64,000 bases of DNA from the NCBI GenBank assembly GCA_035627615.1, contig DASPLL010000024.1:53517-117516 (forward strand), given 5' to 3'. Source of the DNA: BRH-c25 sp035627615 (lineage in GTDB: Bacteria > Bacillota > Clostridia > Lutisporales > Lutisporaceae). The position numbers were made by a program, and so were the translations under genes. The notes beneath the pieces are model-generated. The model worked only from the letters and a program-made list of their open reading frames with translations, was not told where the DNA came from and ran no database searches. The first letter of the stretch is position 1; each line of letters opens with the position of its first letter. Positions 17,186 to 26,206 of the stretch are shown piece by piece.

Positions 17186-18442
17186 CTATTTCAAGAAGCC
17201 CTGGTAATTCCTCATCACCATCTGTGCTTCGATCTGCTTTACAAAGTCCATTGCAACACCGACAACTATAAGCAGTGAAGTACTTCCGAAATACACCTTT
17301 ATTCCAGTGAAGTTCATCAGGAATATCGGCACTATAGCGATAACAGCCAGGAAAAATGCACCAACCAATGTTATTCTGTTCAGAGATTTTGCTATGAAAT
17401 CGGAAGTTGGTTTTCCTGGTCTTATTCCAGGTATGAATCCACCATACTTCTTAATGTTATTGGATACTTCTATCGGGTTGAAGGTTACAGCTGTGTAGAA
17501 GTATGTAAATCCAATAATGAGCAATGCATATAGTATCCCGTGAGCCCAGCTGCCCCAGTTCAAATATGTGTTAAAAAACCTGTATGCGCCTGAATTTGGG
17601 AAGAACTGTGCGATCTGCCCCGGGAATGCAATAAGCGACATTGCAAATATAACCGGTATAACTCCGGCCTGATTTACTCTCAGCGGAATGTGTGTACTCT
17701 GTCCGCCGTACATCTTTCTGCCGACAACCCTCTTTGCATACTGTACAGGTATTCTTCTCTGACCTTCCTGAATAAGTACAACACCCATGATTATAAGTAT
17801 TGCAAATACTGCGAACAGTATTATCTCTATGATATTAGTCGTTTTTACTCTATAGAGCTCAATTATTTTCTGTATTCCGCCAGGAAGCCTTGAAATAATA
17901 CCTGCGAATATTAATAGTGATATACCGTTTCCGATACCTTTTTCATTTATCTGCTCGCCCAACCACATCAAAAATGCGGTTCCAGCTGTAAGTGAAAGTG
18001 CAACAAGTATTATTGATGCAGCATCACTTTTCAGCAAATATCCTCTGAGTCCGTAAGACAGGGCCAGAGCCTGGATAAGCGCCAATACAACTGTTCCATA
18101 TCTTGTATATTGAGCGATCTTCTTCCTTCCCTCTTCACCCTCTTTAGCGAGAGCTTCCAGGCTAGGAATAGCTATAGTTAGCAGCTGCATTATAATAGTC
18201 GAGTTAATATAAGGTGTTATGCTCATTGCGAATATTGCGAAGTTTTCAAATGCTCCACCTGAAATAGTGTCAAAAAATCCAAGTAAACCGCCGCTTTGAA
18301 TAAGCTGTGACAATGCTTCGGTATTCATACCAGGTACAGGAATGAAGCTTCCAAGCCTGAAAATTACAAGCATAGCGAGTGTGAACATCATTTTCTGTCT
18401 CAGATCTGGAATCTTCCAAGCATTTCTTATTGTGTTAAACAC
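17186..18442 (-). CDS. secY: Protein translocase channel subunit SecY
   Basis: 418 residues with ten predicted membrane helices. Family motifs include the plug region near SGGAFENFAIFAMSITPYI and the cytoplasmic loop RRIPVQYAKRVVGRKMYGGQ split around residue 235. With SecE (63063) and SecG it forms the protein export channel. It follows rplO by one base, so is translationally coupled to it. Confidence 0.98.
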   Translation of the reverse strand: MFNTIRNAWKIPDLRQKMMFTLAMLVIFRLGSFIPVPGMNTEALSQLIQSGGLLGFFDTISGGAFENFAIFAMSITPYINSTIIMQLLTIAIPSLEALAKEGEEGRKKIAQYTRYGTVVLALIQALALSYGLRGYLLKSDAASIILVALSLTAGTAFLMWLGEQINEKGIGNGISLLIFAGIISRLPGGIQKIIELYRVKTTNIIEIILFAVFAILIIMGVVLIQEGQRRIPVQYAKRVVGRKMYGGQSTHIPLRVNQAGVIPVIFAMSLIAFPGQIAQFFPNSGAYRFFNTYLNWGSWAHGILYALLIIGFTYFYTAVTFNPIEVSNNIKKYGGFIPGIRPGKPTSDFIAKSLNRITLVGAFFLAVIAIVPIFLMNFTGIKVYFGSTSLLIVVGVAMDFVKQIEAQMVMRNYQGFLK

Positions 18443-18443
18443 C

Positions 18444-18884
18444 CTATATCACCTCTACCTTTCCTCCTGCTGCTGCTATTTTGTCTGCAGCTGTTTTGCT
18501 GAATTTATGTGCTTGCACTGTCAAATTCTTTGTAAGGTCTCCGTTACCCAGTATTTTGATTCCGCCAAGCATTGCTTTTACCAAGCCTGCCTCTTTCAAA
18601 ACTTCCGGGTTGACAACTGTTCCATTGTCGAATTTTTCAAGATCGCTGAGGTTAACAACAGCATACTCTTTTCTGAATATATTAGTAAAACCGACCTTTG
18701 GTAGTCTTCTATACAGAGGCATCTGTCCGCCTTCAAAACCAAGCCTTACTCCGCCGCCAGACCTGGACTTCTGTCCTTTTTGGCCTTTGCCCGCGCTCTT
18801 GCCCTGGCCGGAAGCTGTTCCTCTTCCAAGTCTCTTCTTAGACTTGGTCGTACCTTCTGCAGGTTTAAGCTCGTGTAATTTCAT
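18444..18884 (-). CDS. rplO: 50S ribosomal protein L15
   Basis: 146 residues. The N-terminal KLHELKPAEG and the glycine/lysine-rich RLGRGTASGQGKSAGKGQKG segment penetrate 23S rRNA. L15 is a late 50S assembly protein. It is followed by secY after a single base. Confidence 0.97.
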   Translation of the reverse strand: MKLHELKPAEGTTKSKKRLGRGTASGQGKSAGKGQKGQKSRSGGGVRLGFEGGQMPLYRRLPKVGFTNIFRKEYAVVNLSDLEKFDNGTVVNPEVLKEAGLVKAMLGGIKILGNGDLTKNLTVQAHKFSKTAADKIAAAGGKVEVI

Positions 18885-18900
18885 ATTTACACCTCCTTGA

Positions 18901-19080
18901 TTACATTTCCTTTACTTCAACCAAATGTACAACCTTCTGGATCATACCTCTTATCTGAGGTGTGTCGTTGTGCTCAACTTCACTGTTTATTTTCTTGAGT
19001 CCCAGAGCTTTTACCGTTTTCACCTGGTCCTCTTTCCTGCCAATTATACTTCTTACTAATTTAACTTTTAGTTTAGCCAA
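18901..19080 (-). CDS. rpmD: 50S ribosomal protein L30
   Basis: 59 residues read from the sequence, starting at a TTG (19080) with GGAGGGA upstream. It opens (M)AKLKVKLVRSIIGRKEDQ and ends VVHLVEVKEM. It has the normal bacterial length and usual position between rpsE and rplO. Confidence 0.95.
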   Translation of the reverse strand: MAKLKVKLVRSIIGRKEDQVKTVKALGLKKINSEVEHNDTPQIRGMIQKVVHLVEVKEM

Positions 19081-19092
19081 GGTTCGTCCCTC

Positions 19093-19593
19093 CTAGCCTA
19101 ATATCTCTTCGACAACTTTACCTCTGAGCCTTGCCACTTCTTCAACTGTCTTTAATGAAGCAAGTCCCTGTATTGTTGCATTTACCATGTTTCTTGGATT
19201 ATTTGATCTCAAGGATTTTGTTCTGATATCCTTTATGCCAGCCAGTTCAAGAACTGCACGGGCAGGACCACCTGCTATAACACCGGTACCTTCTTTTGCA
19301 GGCATCAGTAATACTTTACCTGCTCCAGATACTCCAACAACCTCATGAGGAATTGTAGTTCCTACTATTGATACCTTTACAAGGTTTTTCTTAGCATCTT
19401 CGATACCTTTTCTGATTGCTTCAGGTATTTCCACTGATTTTCCGGTGCCAACTCCAACATAGCCATTTAAGTCTCCAACAACTACTATAGCGCTGAATCT
19501 GAAGTTTCTACCACCTTTAACAACCTTGGCAACTCTGTTTATAGCAACAACCTTTTCCTTAAGGTCAAGTTTACTTGCATCTATTGGCTGCAT
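19093..19593 (-). CDS. rpsE: 30S ribosomal protein S5
   Basis: 166 residues. The double-stranded RNA-binding N-terminal half carries VVKGGRNFRFSAIVVVGD, where spectinomycin and ram mutations map; the loop appears wild type. S5 helps mRNA entry and decoding accuracy. It is 12 bases upstream of rpmD. Confidence 0.97.
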   Translation of the reverse strand: MQPIDASKLDLKEKVVAINRVAKVVKGGRNFRFSAIVVVGDLNGYVGVGTGKSVEIPEAIRKGIEDAKKNLVKVSIVGTTIPHEVVGVSGAGKVLLMPAKEGTGVIAGGPARAVLELAGIKDIRTKSLRSNNPRNMVNATIQGLASLKTVEEVARLRGKVVEEILG

Positions 19594-19611
19594 TTATTTC
19601 CCTCCCTTATC

Positions 19612-19980
19612 CTAGAATTCCAATCCGGCTTCTCTTGCTGCATCAGCCAGCTCCTTAACTCTACCATGATATATATATCCGCCTCTGTCGAAAACAACCT
19701 GCTTTATGCCAGCTTCAATAGCTTTCTTAGCTACTAATGCGCCAACCTCTTTAGCTGCTCCCTTGTTTCCGCCGTGACCTGGATTATCCTTTAACTCTTT
19801 ATCCAGAGTTGAGGCTGATACTAAAGTAACACCCTTTACGTCATCGATTATCTGAGCATATATGTTATTAAGGCTTCTAAAAACATTCAGTCTTGGTCTT
19901 TCTGTTGTACCTACAAGCTTCTTTCTCATTCTTAAATGTCTCTTGAGCCTAGTGCTGTTCTTACTTGCTTTAGTTATCAC
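19612..19980 (-). CDS. rplR: 50S ribosomal protein L18
   Basis: 122 residues with a GTG start and AGGGGTGA upstream. The basic N-terminus and RPRLNVFRSLNNIYAQIIDD block are typical. L18 carries 5S rRNA into the central protuberance with L5. Confidence 0.96.
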   Translation of the reverse strand: MITKASKNSTRLKRHLRMRKKLVGTTERPRLNVFRSLNNIYAQIIDDVKGVTLVSASTLDKELKDNPGHGGNKGAAKEVGALVAKKAIEAGIKQVVFDRGGYIYHGRVKELADAAREAGLEF

Positions 19981-20001
19981 CCTGTGTCACCCCTTTGCTA
20001 T

Positions 20002-20544
20002 TTATTTCTTACCTGTTTTACCTTCTTTACGTCTGATTACTTCATCAGAGTACTTGATACCTTTTCCAAGATAAGGTTCAGGCTTTCTTACCGCTCTGAT
20101 ATTAGCAGCATGTATTCCAACCTTCTCCTTGTCTGCGCCTTTTACAATCACTTTGTTCGGAGCCGGAACTTCAGTTGTTATTCCATCCGGATCATCCATT
20201 TCAACAGGGTGTGAATAACCCATTGTGAGTGTAAGCTTTTTACCGGCCTTTGCAGCTCTGTAACCAACTCCGTTTATTTCAAGTGTTCTTTCGAAGCCCT
20301 TTGAAACACCTTCAACCATGTTGTTCACAAGAGCCCTTGTAAGACCGTGCAGCGCTCTGTGCATTTTCTGGTCTGTTGGCCTTGTAACTACTACCTTGCC
20401 GTCTTCTATCACTATTTTAATATCTTCATTCATCTTCTTGACAAGCTGGCCTTTGGGTCCCTTAACAGAAACCGTATTATCACCAGCTATCTTTACCTCA
20501 ACTCCCTGGGGAATTGCTATAGGTAATTTTCCTATACGTGACAT
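20002..20544 (-). CDS. rplF: 50S ribosomal protein L6
   Basis: 180 residues forming two related domains, MSRIGKLPIAIPQGV at the start and KVGIHAANIRAVRKPEPYLGK near the end. L6 lies near the GTPase-associated centre of the 50S. It has standard length and position in the spc operon. Confidence 0.97.
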   Translation of the reverse strand: MSRIGKLPIAIPQGVEVKIAGDNTVSVKGPKGQLVKKMNEDIKIVIEDGKVVVTRPTDQKMHRALHGLTRALVNNMVEGVSKGFERTLEINGVGYRAAKAGKKLTLTMGYSHPVEMDDPDGITTEVPAPNKVIVKGADKEKVGIHAANIRAVRKPEPYLGKGIKYSDEVIRRKEGKTGKK

Positions 20545-20571
20545 GCTTGCACCTCCTCTATACGTAAGATT

Positions 20572-20970
20572 TTACCAAACGTAGCAAAGCACTTCTCCGC
20601 CAACGCCCTGGAGTCTTGCACTCTTGTCTGTCATTATCCCCTTGGATGTTGAAATGATTGCTATGCCTAGTCCTCCAAGTACCTTTGGTATATCTTCATT
20701 CTTTGCATATACTTTAAGTCCTGGCTTGCTTATCCTCTTCAAGCCTGTTATAACCTTCTGCTTGTTTGATCCATATTTAAGACTTATTTTGATTACGCTC
20801 ATGCTTCCGTCTTCGATTATTTCGTAACCCTTTATATATCCTTCATCAAGCAGGATCTGCGCAATAGCCTTCTTCATATTTGAAGCAGGTACATCAACCG
20901 TATCGTGCTTAACTGTATTGGCATTCCTGATTCTGGTTAGCATATCAGCAATTGGATCAGTTGTAACCAT
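20572..20970 (-). CDS. rpsH: 30S ribosomal protein S8
   Basis: 132 residues; TDPIADMLTRIRNAN at the N-terminus and STSKGIMTDKSAR near the C-terminus, which binds helix 21 of 16S rRNA. In E. coli S8 represses the spc operon; whether a target site exists here is not clear, but see the hairpin at 21075-21097. Confidence 0.97.
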   Translation of the reverse strand: MVTTDPIADMLTRIRNANTVKHDTVDVPASNMKKAIAQILLDEGYIKGYEIIEDGSMSVIKISLKYGSNKQKVITGLKRISKPGLKVYAKNEDIPKVLGGLGIAIISTSKGIMTDKSARLQGVGGEVLCYVW

Positions 20971-21074
20971 TAATCTTAACCTCCCTTATACCGTAATTCA
21001 TGGACATTTCGCATCCCTCAGTCCATTTAGTGCTGTGCACTTTAGGTAATTTCTGAAACTCTGTTTATGTTTAC

Positions 21075-21097
21075 TTGATGACCCGGCAGGTCATCAA
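21075..21097 (-). promoter_or_regulatory. Hairpin in the rpsN-rpsH spacer
   Basis: TTGATGACC and GGTCATCAA form a perfect 9-bp stem with loop CGGCA in the unusually long (137-base) gap between rpsN and rpsH. There is no U-tract, so it may be an RNA processing or protein-binding site rather than a terminator. Confidence 0.5.
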
Positions 21098-21107
21098 CAA
21101 TATCATC

Positions 21108-21293
21108 TTACCAGCTTGCCTTCTTAACACCTGGTATTTGTCCTTTATACGCCAGCTCCCTGAAGCAAATACGGCAGATACCATACTTTCTCAGAACGGC
21201 ATGTGGTCTTCCGCATATCTTGCATCTGGTATATGCTCTGGTCTTATACTTAGGTGTTGCCTGCTGCTTTAAAACCATTGATTTCTTAGCCAC
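21108..21293 (-). CDS. rpsN: 30S ribosomal protein S14, zinc-binding type
   Basis: 61 residues, the short type Z form, with the zinc cysteines in RCKICGRPHAVLRKYGICRICFR. It is typical of Firmicutes and lies 29 bases after rplE. Confidence 0.97.
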   Translation of the reverse strand: MAKKSMVLKQQATPKYKTRAYTRCKICGRPHAVLRKYGICRICFRELAYKGQIPGVKKASW

Positions 21294-21322
21294 AATTTTA
21301 CCTCCTTCGCGCAGTATTTCTG

Positions 21323-21862
21323 CTAGCTTGCATAAGGCATTCCGAGGAGTCTCAAGAGTTCTCTTGCTTCCTCGTCAGTCTCGGCTGTGGTTACGAATAT
21401 AATATCCATACCCCTTATCTTATCAACTTTGTCATATTCTATTTCAGGGAATATGAGCTGTTCCTTTATTCCAAGTGAGTAGTTCCCTCTTCCATCAAAG
21501 GCTTTGGCGGATACCCCTCTAAAGTCTCTAACTCTTGGAAGAGCTACATTAAATAACTTGTCAAGGAATTCATACATCTGTTCGCCGCGAAGTGTAACCT
21601 TAGCACCGACTGACATTCCCTGTCTAACCTTAAACGATGCAACTGATTTTTTCGCCTTAGTAATTACAGGCTTCTGTCCAGCTATTGTTCCAAGCTCTGA
21701 TACTGCTGCATCAAGCCCTTTAGCATTGTCCTTAGTATCTCCCAAACCCATATTAATTACTACCTTCTCAAGCTTGGGTATCTGCATAACACTCTTATAT
21801 TGAAACTTCTGCATCATTGCAGGAGCAACTTCTTTCAGGTATTTCTCTTTTAGTCTGGCCAT
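21323..21862 (-). CDS. rplE: 50S ribosomal protein L5
   Basis: 179 residues; LEKVVINMGLGD and RGMDIIFVTTAETDEEARELL are conserved. L5 binds 5S rRNA and touches the P-site tRNA. Confidence 0.97.
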   Translation of the reverse strand: MARLKEKYLKEVAPAMMQKFQYKSVMQIPKLEKVVINMGLGDTKDNAKGLDAAVSELGTIAGQKPVITKAKKSVASFKVRQGMSVGAKVTLRGEQMYEFLDKLFNVALPRVRDFRGVSAKAFDGRGNYSLGIKEQLIFPEIEYDKVDKIRGMDIIFVTTAETDEEARELLRLLGMPYAS

Positions 21863-21885
21863 TTCTTTTTACCTCCCTTCAGAGA

Positions 21886-22224
21886 TTATTTATCTAATAC
21901 TTCACCGCAGCTCTTGCAGTATCTTACTTTTGATTTATCATCAAGTACTCTGTGTCCTAATCTTACGCCCTTCTTGCACTTATCGCACCACAGCATGACC
22001 TTAGAACTGAATATTGGTGATTCCTGGTGTATTATACCACCCTGCTGCATGTTTTTGCCTGCTTTTTTGTGCTTCTTGCTCATGTTGACACCTTCAACAA
22101 GCACTTTATCTTCCTGTGGTAAAGCTGAAAGCACTTTTGCCTTTTTGCCTTTATCCTTACCGGAGATTACAACAACCATATCGCCCTTTTTAACATGTAA
22201 CTTCTTAACTTCTGCGTTTGCCAT
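21886..22224 (-). CDS. rplX: 50S ribosomal protein L24
   Basis: 112 residues. A KOW motif near the N-terminus (KKGDMVVVISGKDKGKKAKV) is followed by a tail with two CxxC pairs (WCDKCKKG and YCKSCGE), suggesting a zinc ribbon as in some Clostridia. L24 initiates 50S assembly. Confidence 0.96.
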   Translation of the reverse strand: MANAEVKKLHVKKGDMVVVISGKDKGKKAKVLSALPQEDKVLVEGVNMSKKHKKAGKNMQQGGIIHQESPIFSSKVMLWCDKCKKGVRLGHRVLDDKSKVRYCKSCGEVLDK

Positions 22225-22238
22225 TCAATACACCTCCC

Positions 22239-22607
22239 TTAAAGCACTTCAGGTGCGAGGGATATTATTTTCATAAAATCCTTTTCACGAAGTTCTCTTG
22301 CAACAGGCCCGAATATACGGGTTCCTTTCGGCTGCTTGTCATCCTTAATGATTACTGCTGCATTATCGTCAAATCTTATATAACTTCCGTCAGGACGTCT
22401 CTTGCCTTTTACAGACCTTACAATAACGGCTTTTACAACGTCTCCCTTTTTAACAACACCGCCTGGTGTTGCGTCTTTAACAGAAGCAACTATTACATCC
22501 CCAATGTTACCATATTTCCTTGTGGAACCGCCCATAACACGTATACACAAAAGTTCCTTAGCTCCGGAATTATCTGCCACGGTTAAACGTGTTTCTTGCT
22601 GAATCAT
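22239..22607 (-). CDS. rplN: 50S ribosomal protein L14
   Basis: 122 residues, highly conserved: MIQQETRLTVADNSGAKELL at the start, and the C-terminal helix FMKIISLAPEVL. It contacts L19 and the 30S subunit in bridge B5/B8. Confidence 0.98.
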   Translation of the reverse strand: MIQQETRLTVADNSGAKELLCIRVMGGSTRKYGNIGDVIVASVKDATPGGVVKKGDVVKAVIVRSVKGKRRPDGSYIRFDDNAAVIIKDDKQPKGTRIFGPVARELREKDFMKIISLAPEVL

Positions 22608-22630
22608 TTAAAACCCTCCTTTCGGAATTT

Positions 22631-22885
22631 TTACTTAGCCTTCTCAATTATTTCAACAAGTCTCCATCTTTTGTCCTTACTCAAAGGCCTTGTTTCCATA
22701 ATTTCTACTCTATCTCCAATTTTGCACTCGTTATTTTCATCGTGTGCCTTGAATTTAGTTGTTCTCTTTATAGACTTTCCATAAAGCGGATGACGAACCA
22801 ATGTCTCAATAGCTACAACTATTGTTTTGTCCATCTTGTCGCTTACGACCTTGCCTATCCTGGTCTTTCTATTATTTCTATCCAA
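22631..22885 (-). CDS. rpsQ: 30S ribosomal protein S17
   Basis: 84 residues, an OB-fold; RKTRIGKVVSDKMDKTIVV at the N-terminus and RPLSKDKRWRLVEIIEKAK at the end are diagnostic. Confidence 0.97.
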   Translation of the reverse strand: MDRNNRKTRIGKVVSDKMDKTIVVAIETLVRHPLYGKSIKRTTKFKAHDENNECKIGDRVEIMETRPLSKDKRWRLVEIIEKAK

Positions 22886-22904
22886 AGTCTAAACCTCCTT
22901 CTTC

Positions 22905-23111
22905 CTACTTTGCCTGTGCGGACTTAAGTTCTTTTTCTCTAAGGATGGTTTTTATTCTAGCAATAGATTTCTTGACATCTCTCACCTTTATCGGGTTCTC
23001 AAGCTGTCCTGTAGCCATCTGAAATCTAAGGTTAAAAAGCTCTCCTTTTAATTCAATCAGCTTCTGCTCCAATTCATTTACAGACAAATCGCGTACTTTG
23101 TTAGCTTTCAT
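22905..23111 (-). CDS. rpmC: 50S ribosomal protein L29
   Basis: 68 residues from the ATG at 23111 (MKANKVRDLSVNELEQ); an ATG two codons upstream (23117) is equally possible. The start overlaps the end of rplP by 11 bases, which implies coupled translation. L29 is a two-helix protein by the exit tunnel that docks SRP and trigger factor. Confidence 0.93.
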   Translation of the reverse strand: MKANKVRDLSVNELEQKLIELKGELFNLRFQMATGQLENPIKVRDVKKSIARIKTILREKELKSAQAK

Positions 23112-23544
23112 TTGCATCACCAACCATTTCCTCAGTTTGCTGGCGGGTTACAAACTTACACCTGATAGGAAGCTTATTCACTGCTAGTCTAAGAGCTTCT
23201 CTAGCTACTTCTTCCTCAACACCCGCTATTTCAAATAATACTCTGCCCGGCTTTACAACAGCTACCCAGTATTCAGGAGCACCTTTACCGGAACCCATAC
23301 GAGTTTCAGCAGGTTTCTGAGTTACAGGCTTATCCGGGAATATTTTTATCCAGATCTTACCGCCTCTTTTTGTATATCTTGTCATTGCCTGTCTGGCTGC
23401 CTCGATCTGGTTGCTTGTGATCCAGCCTGGTTCTGTAGCCTGAAGTCCGTATTCACCATATGATACAACATTGCCTCGTGTTGCCTTGCCTCTCATGTTG
23501 CCTCTCATCTGTTTACGGTGCTTGACCCTTTTTGGCATTAACAT
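23101..23544 (-). CDS. rplP: 50S ribosomal protein L16
   Basis: 147 residues. The stop codon of rpsC and the ATG at 23544 share a base (TAATG), and GGAGGAG lies seven bases upstream, favouring this start over the ATG two codons later that gives the usual MPKRVKHRKQ. L16 organises the A-site tRNA elbow region. Confidence 0.95.
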   Translation of the reverse strand: MLMPKRVKHRKQMRGNMRGKATRGNVVSYGEYGLQATEPGWITSNQIEAARQAMTRYTKRGGKIWIKIFPDKPVTQKPAETRMGSGKGAPEYWVAVVKPGRVLFEIAGVEEEVAREALRLAVNKLPIRCKFVTRQQTEEMVGDANES

Positions 23545-24242
23545 TATGCTTCTCCTCCTTCCGCAGCTGCTGCATTCAGCTTAGCCTGCTCGTCCTTACG
23601 AGTTTTGGCTTGTGGAAGAACCTCCCCTTTATATATCCAGACCTTTACACCTATTCTTCCATAGGTAGTATGTGCTTCTGCGAATCCATAATCTATATCA
23701 GCTCTTAAAGTCTGTAGAGGAATTGTTCCTTCACGGTACCATTCGCTTCTTGCAATTTCTGCACCGCCGAGACGGCCTGCGCACATAGTCTTTATACCCT
23801 TTGCGCCAACTCTCATTGTTCTCTGCATTGACTGCTTCATTGCTCTTCTGAATGATATTCTCTTCTCCAGCTGTGCTGCGATGTTTTCAGCTACAAGCTG
23901 AGCGTCCATTTCCGGTATCTTTATTTCTGTGATGTTTATTGAAACACCCTTATTGTTTGTGAGTTTTTCCAACTCTTTCTTGAGTTCTTCTATTCCTGCT
24001 CCGCCTTTTCCGATTACCATACCTGGTTTAGCTACATGTATGTTAATCTTTATCTTGCCGGCAGTTCTTTCTATTTCCATTCTTGATACTCCTGAAGAAT
24101 AAAGCTTGGATTTCAAGAATTCTCTTATTTTATTATCTTCTACTAAAAAATCTGAAAAGCTTTTATCATCTGCATACCACTTTGTGTCCCAATCCTTGAT
24201 GATACCGACTCTCAGTCCATGTGGATTAACCTTTTGGCCCAC
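23544..24242 (-). CDS. rpsC: 30S ribosomal protein S3
   Basis: 232 residues with a KH domain (PGMVIGKGGAGIEELKKEL) and the C-terminal RIGVKVWIYKGEVLP. It guards the mRNA entry channel with S4 and S5. Confidence 0.98.
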   Translation of the reverse strand: MGQKVNPHGLRVGIIKDWDTKWYADDKSFSDFLVEDNKIREFLKSKLYSSGVSRMEIERTAGKIKINIHVAKPGMVIGKGGAGIEELKKELEKLTNNKGVSINITEIKIPEMDAQLVAENIAAQLEKRISFRRAMKQSMQRTMRVGAKGIKTMCAGRLGGAEIARSEWYREGTIPLQTLRADIDYGFAEAHTTYGRIGVKVWIYKGEVLPQAKTRKDEQAKLNAAAAEGGEA

Positions 24243-24258
24243 TAAAATCCCTCCTTCT

Positions 24259-24594
24259 TCACTCTTTTTCCTTAACCGCCAGTGTTATATGGCTTGTTCT
24301 CTTGAGTATGCTCACGCCTCTACCCTGCGCCCTTGCCATAAATCTCTTAAGTGTAGGTCCCTGAGTGGCATAAACCTCTGAGATGTACAATTTGTCAACA
24401 TTCATGTTGAAGTTGTTCTCGGCATTAGCCACTGCAGATTTTAAAAGCTTTTCCAATATCGCCGACGCGGCTTTTGGTGTATGCTTTAATATAGCAACAG
24501 CGTCTCCAACCTTTTTACCTCTTATCAAATCTATAACTATGTTAACCTTTCTCGAGGAAATTCTAACGTGTTTAACTATAGCTTTTGCTTCCAC
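24259..24594 (-). CDS. rplV: 50S ribosomal protein L22
   Basis: 111 residues from the GTG at 24594, chosen because GGAGGT lies eight bases upstream and the product (MEAKAIVKHVRISSRK) then matches the family. An in-frame ATG at 24621 has no ribosome site. The beta-hairpin (QGPTLKRFMARAQGRG) lines the peptide exit tunnel and shows no macrolide-type deletion. Confidence 0.95.
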   Translation of the reverse strand: MEAKAIVKHVRISSRKVNIVIDLIRGKKVGDAVAILKHTPKAASAILEKLLKSAVANAENNFNMNVDKLYISEVYATQGPTLKRFMARAQGRGVSILKRTSHITLAVKEKE

Positions 24595-24645
24595 AGGAAA
24601 TACCTCCTTCCATTTTATCATGGTTCTGCTTATTCTGATTGCATC

Positions 24646-24930
24646 CTACTTCAGAGCTGAAGACCTTTCTGTGTGATGTCCGTGGCCTTTGAAAGTTCTG
24701 GTGGGAGCAAATTCACCCAGTTTGTGGCCTACCATATCCTCTGTAACATATACAGGAACATGCTTCCTGCCATCATATACCGCAATTGTATGGCCTACCA
24801 TTTCAGGGAATATTGTTGAACTCCTTGACCAGGTCTTAAGCACAACCTTTTTGTTTGATTTATTCATATCTATAATTCTGTTCAGTAATTTCTCATCTAC
24901 AAAAGGTCCTTTTTTTGTTGAGCGGCTCAT
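24646..24930 (-). CDS. rpsS: 30S ribosomal protein S19
   Basis: 94 residues from the ATG at 24930 (MSRSTKKGPFVDEKLL), with AAAGGAGG seven bases upstream; an in-frame ATG at 24948 includes the ribosome site in its coding sequence. It binds the 30S head with S13. Confidence 0.96.
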   Translation of the reverse strand: MSRSTKKGPFVDEKLLNRIIDMNKSNKKVVLKTWSRSSTIFPEMVGHTIAVYDGRKHVPVYVTEDMVGHKLGEFAPTRTFKGHGHHTERSSALK

Positions 24931-25017
24931 TGATTTGCCTCCTTTCATAAACTGTCCACAAGTAAATTCGCGGTCTGCGGTACTGTACCAGCCTCTATAC
25001 TGCCATGAGCAGCCCTG

Positions 25018-25053
25018 GCTTGCCTCGTGCCGCGTGCCACGTGCCTCGTGCCA
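25018..25053 (-). repeat. Composite intergenic repeat, copy 7 (short), inside the S10 operon
   Basis: Four imperfect CCTCGTGCC-type units lie between the rplB stop (25071) and rpsS (24930). They are followed towards rplB by an AAAACTT/AAGTTTT hairpin. No GCTTCGAAGC core is present. Confidence 0.65.
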
Positions 25054-25070
25054 GAAAACTTTTTAAAGTT

Positions 25071-25904
25071 TTATTTCGCGTTTCTTCTCTTAACAATGAA
25101 CTTGCTTGAAGCCTTCTTGTTGTTTCTTGTCTTATAACCGAGTGTAGGTTTGCCCCAAGGAGTAACAGGTCCTGGTCTTCCTATCGGTGACCTACCTTCA
25201 CCACCACCGTGCGGATGGTCTACAGGGTTCATTACGGAACCTCTTACTGTTGGTCTGATACCCATATGTCTTGTTCTGCCCGCACTACCTAAAGTAATGT
25301 TTTCATGATCAAGGTTTCCTACCTGACCTATAGTAGCTTTGCACTCGATTCTTATCATTCTTACTTCGCCGGATGGGAGCCTTACCTGTGCATAATCCCC
25401 TTCCTTAGCCATAAGCTGGGCGGAGTTTCCTGCTGCTCTTACAAGCTGTGCTCCCTTGCCTGCCTTAAGCTCTATATTGTGAATTACCGTACCTACCGGT
25501 ATGCTTCCAAGGGGTAAAGCGTTTCCGACCTTTATATCAGCATTATTTGATGATATAATAACATCGCCTACTTTTAGTCCGTTAGGAGCTATGATATATC
25601 TCTTTTCACCATCAGCATAGTTAAGTAATGCTATATTGGCTGATCTGTTAGGATCATACTCGATTGTTGCAACGGTAGCCGGTACATCAACCTTGTCTCT
25701 TTTAAAATCAATTATTCTGTATTTTCTCTTATGTCCGCCGCCTTGATGTCTTACTGTTATCTTACCGTAGTTGTTTCTTCCAGCTTTACTTTTTAATATT
25801 TCAACCAGGGATTTCTCCGGTTCGGTTCTTGTAATTTCTTCAAAGGTTGAAACCGTCATATTACGTCTAGCTGGAGAAGTCGGATTATATTTTTTTATTG
25901 CCAT
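25071..25904 (-). CDS. rplB: 50S ribosomal protein L2
   Basis: 277 residues; PVDHPHGGGEGR near the C-terminus contains the conserved His close to the peptidyl-transferase centre. It is one of the most conserved ribosomal proteins and is full length. Confidence 0.98.
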   Translation of the reverse strand: MAIKKYNPTSPARRNMTVSTFEEITRTEPEKSLVEILKSKAGRNNYGKITVRHQGGGHKRKYRIIDFKRDKVDVPATVATIEYDPNRSANIALLNYADGEKRYIIAPNGLKVGDVIISSNNADIKVGNALPLGSIPVGTVIHNIELKAGKGAQLVRAAGNSAQLMAKEGDYAQVRLPSGEVRMIRIECKATIGQVGNLDHENITLGSAGRTRHMGIRPTVRGSVMNPVDHPHGGGEGRSPIGRPGPVTPWGKPTLGYKTRNNKKASSKFIVKRRNAK

Positions 25905-25918
25905 TTTTTCTCCTCCTT

Positions 25919-26206
25919 TTACAGTCCTTCGAAGAATTCAATGCCCTTGCTATCTTTAGTGAGCTTTATAACTGCTTTTTTGTAGCTAGGTCTTCTTCCT
26001 TCATATTTTCCCATTCTCTTCATCTTGCCCATTACTCTTATTGTGCTGACCTTATCTACCTTTACCTTGAATATTTCTTCAACAGCATGCTTTATTTCAG
26101 TCTTGTTAGCATTGACATCCACTATGAAGGTGTATTTTTTGTCTGCCATTTCGCTCATGCTTTTCTCAGTTATTACCGGTCTTCTTACTATATCATAAGC
26201 ATTCAT
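25919..26206 (-). CDS. rplW: 50S ribosomal protein L23
   Basis: 95 residues; IVRRPVITEKSM at the N-terminus. L23 docks trigger factor and SRP at the exit. Its ATG shares a base with the rplD stop codon at 26206, implying coupled translation. Confidence 0.97.
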   Translation of the reverse strand: MNAYDIVRRPVITEKSMSEMADKKYTFIVDVNANKTEIKHAVEEIFKVKVDKVSTIRVMGKMKRMGKYEGRRPSYKKAVIKLTKDSKGIEFFEGL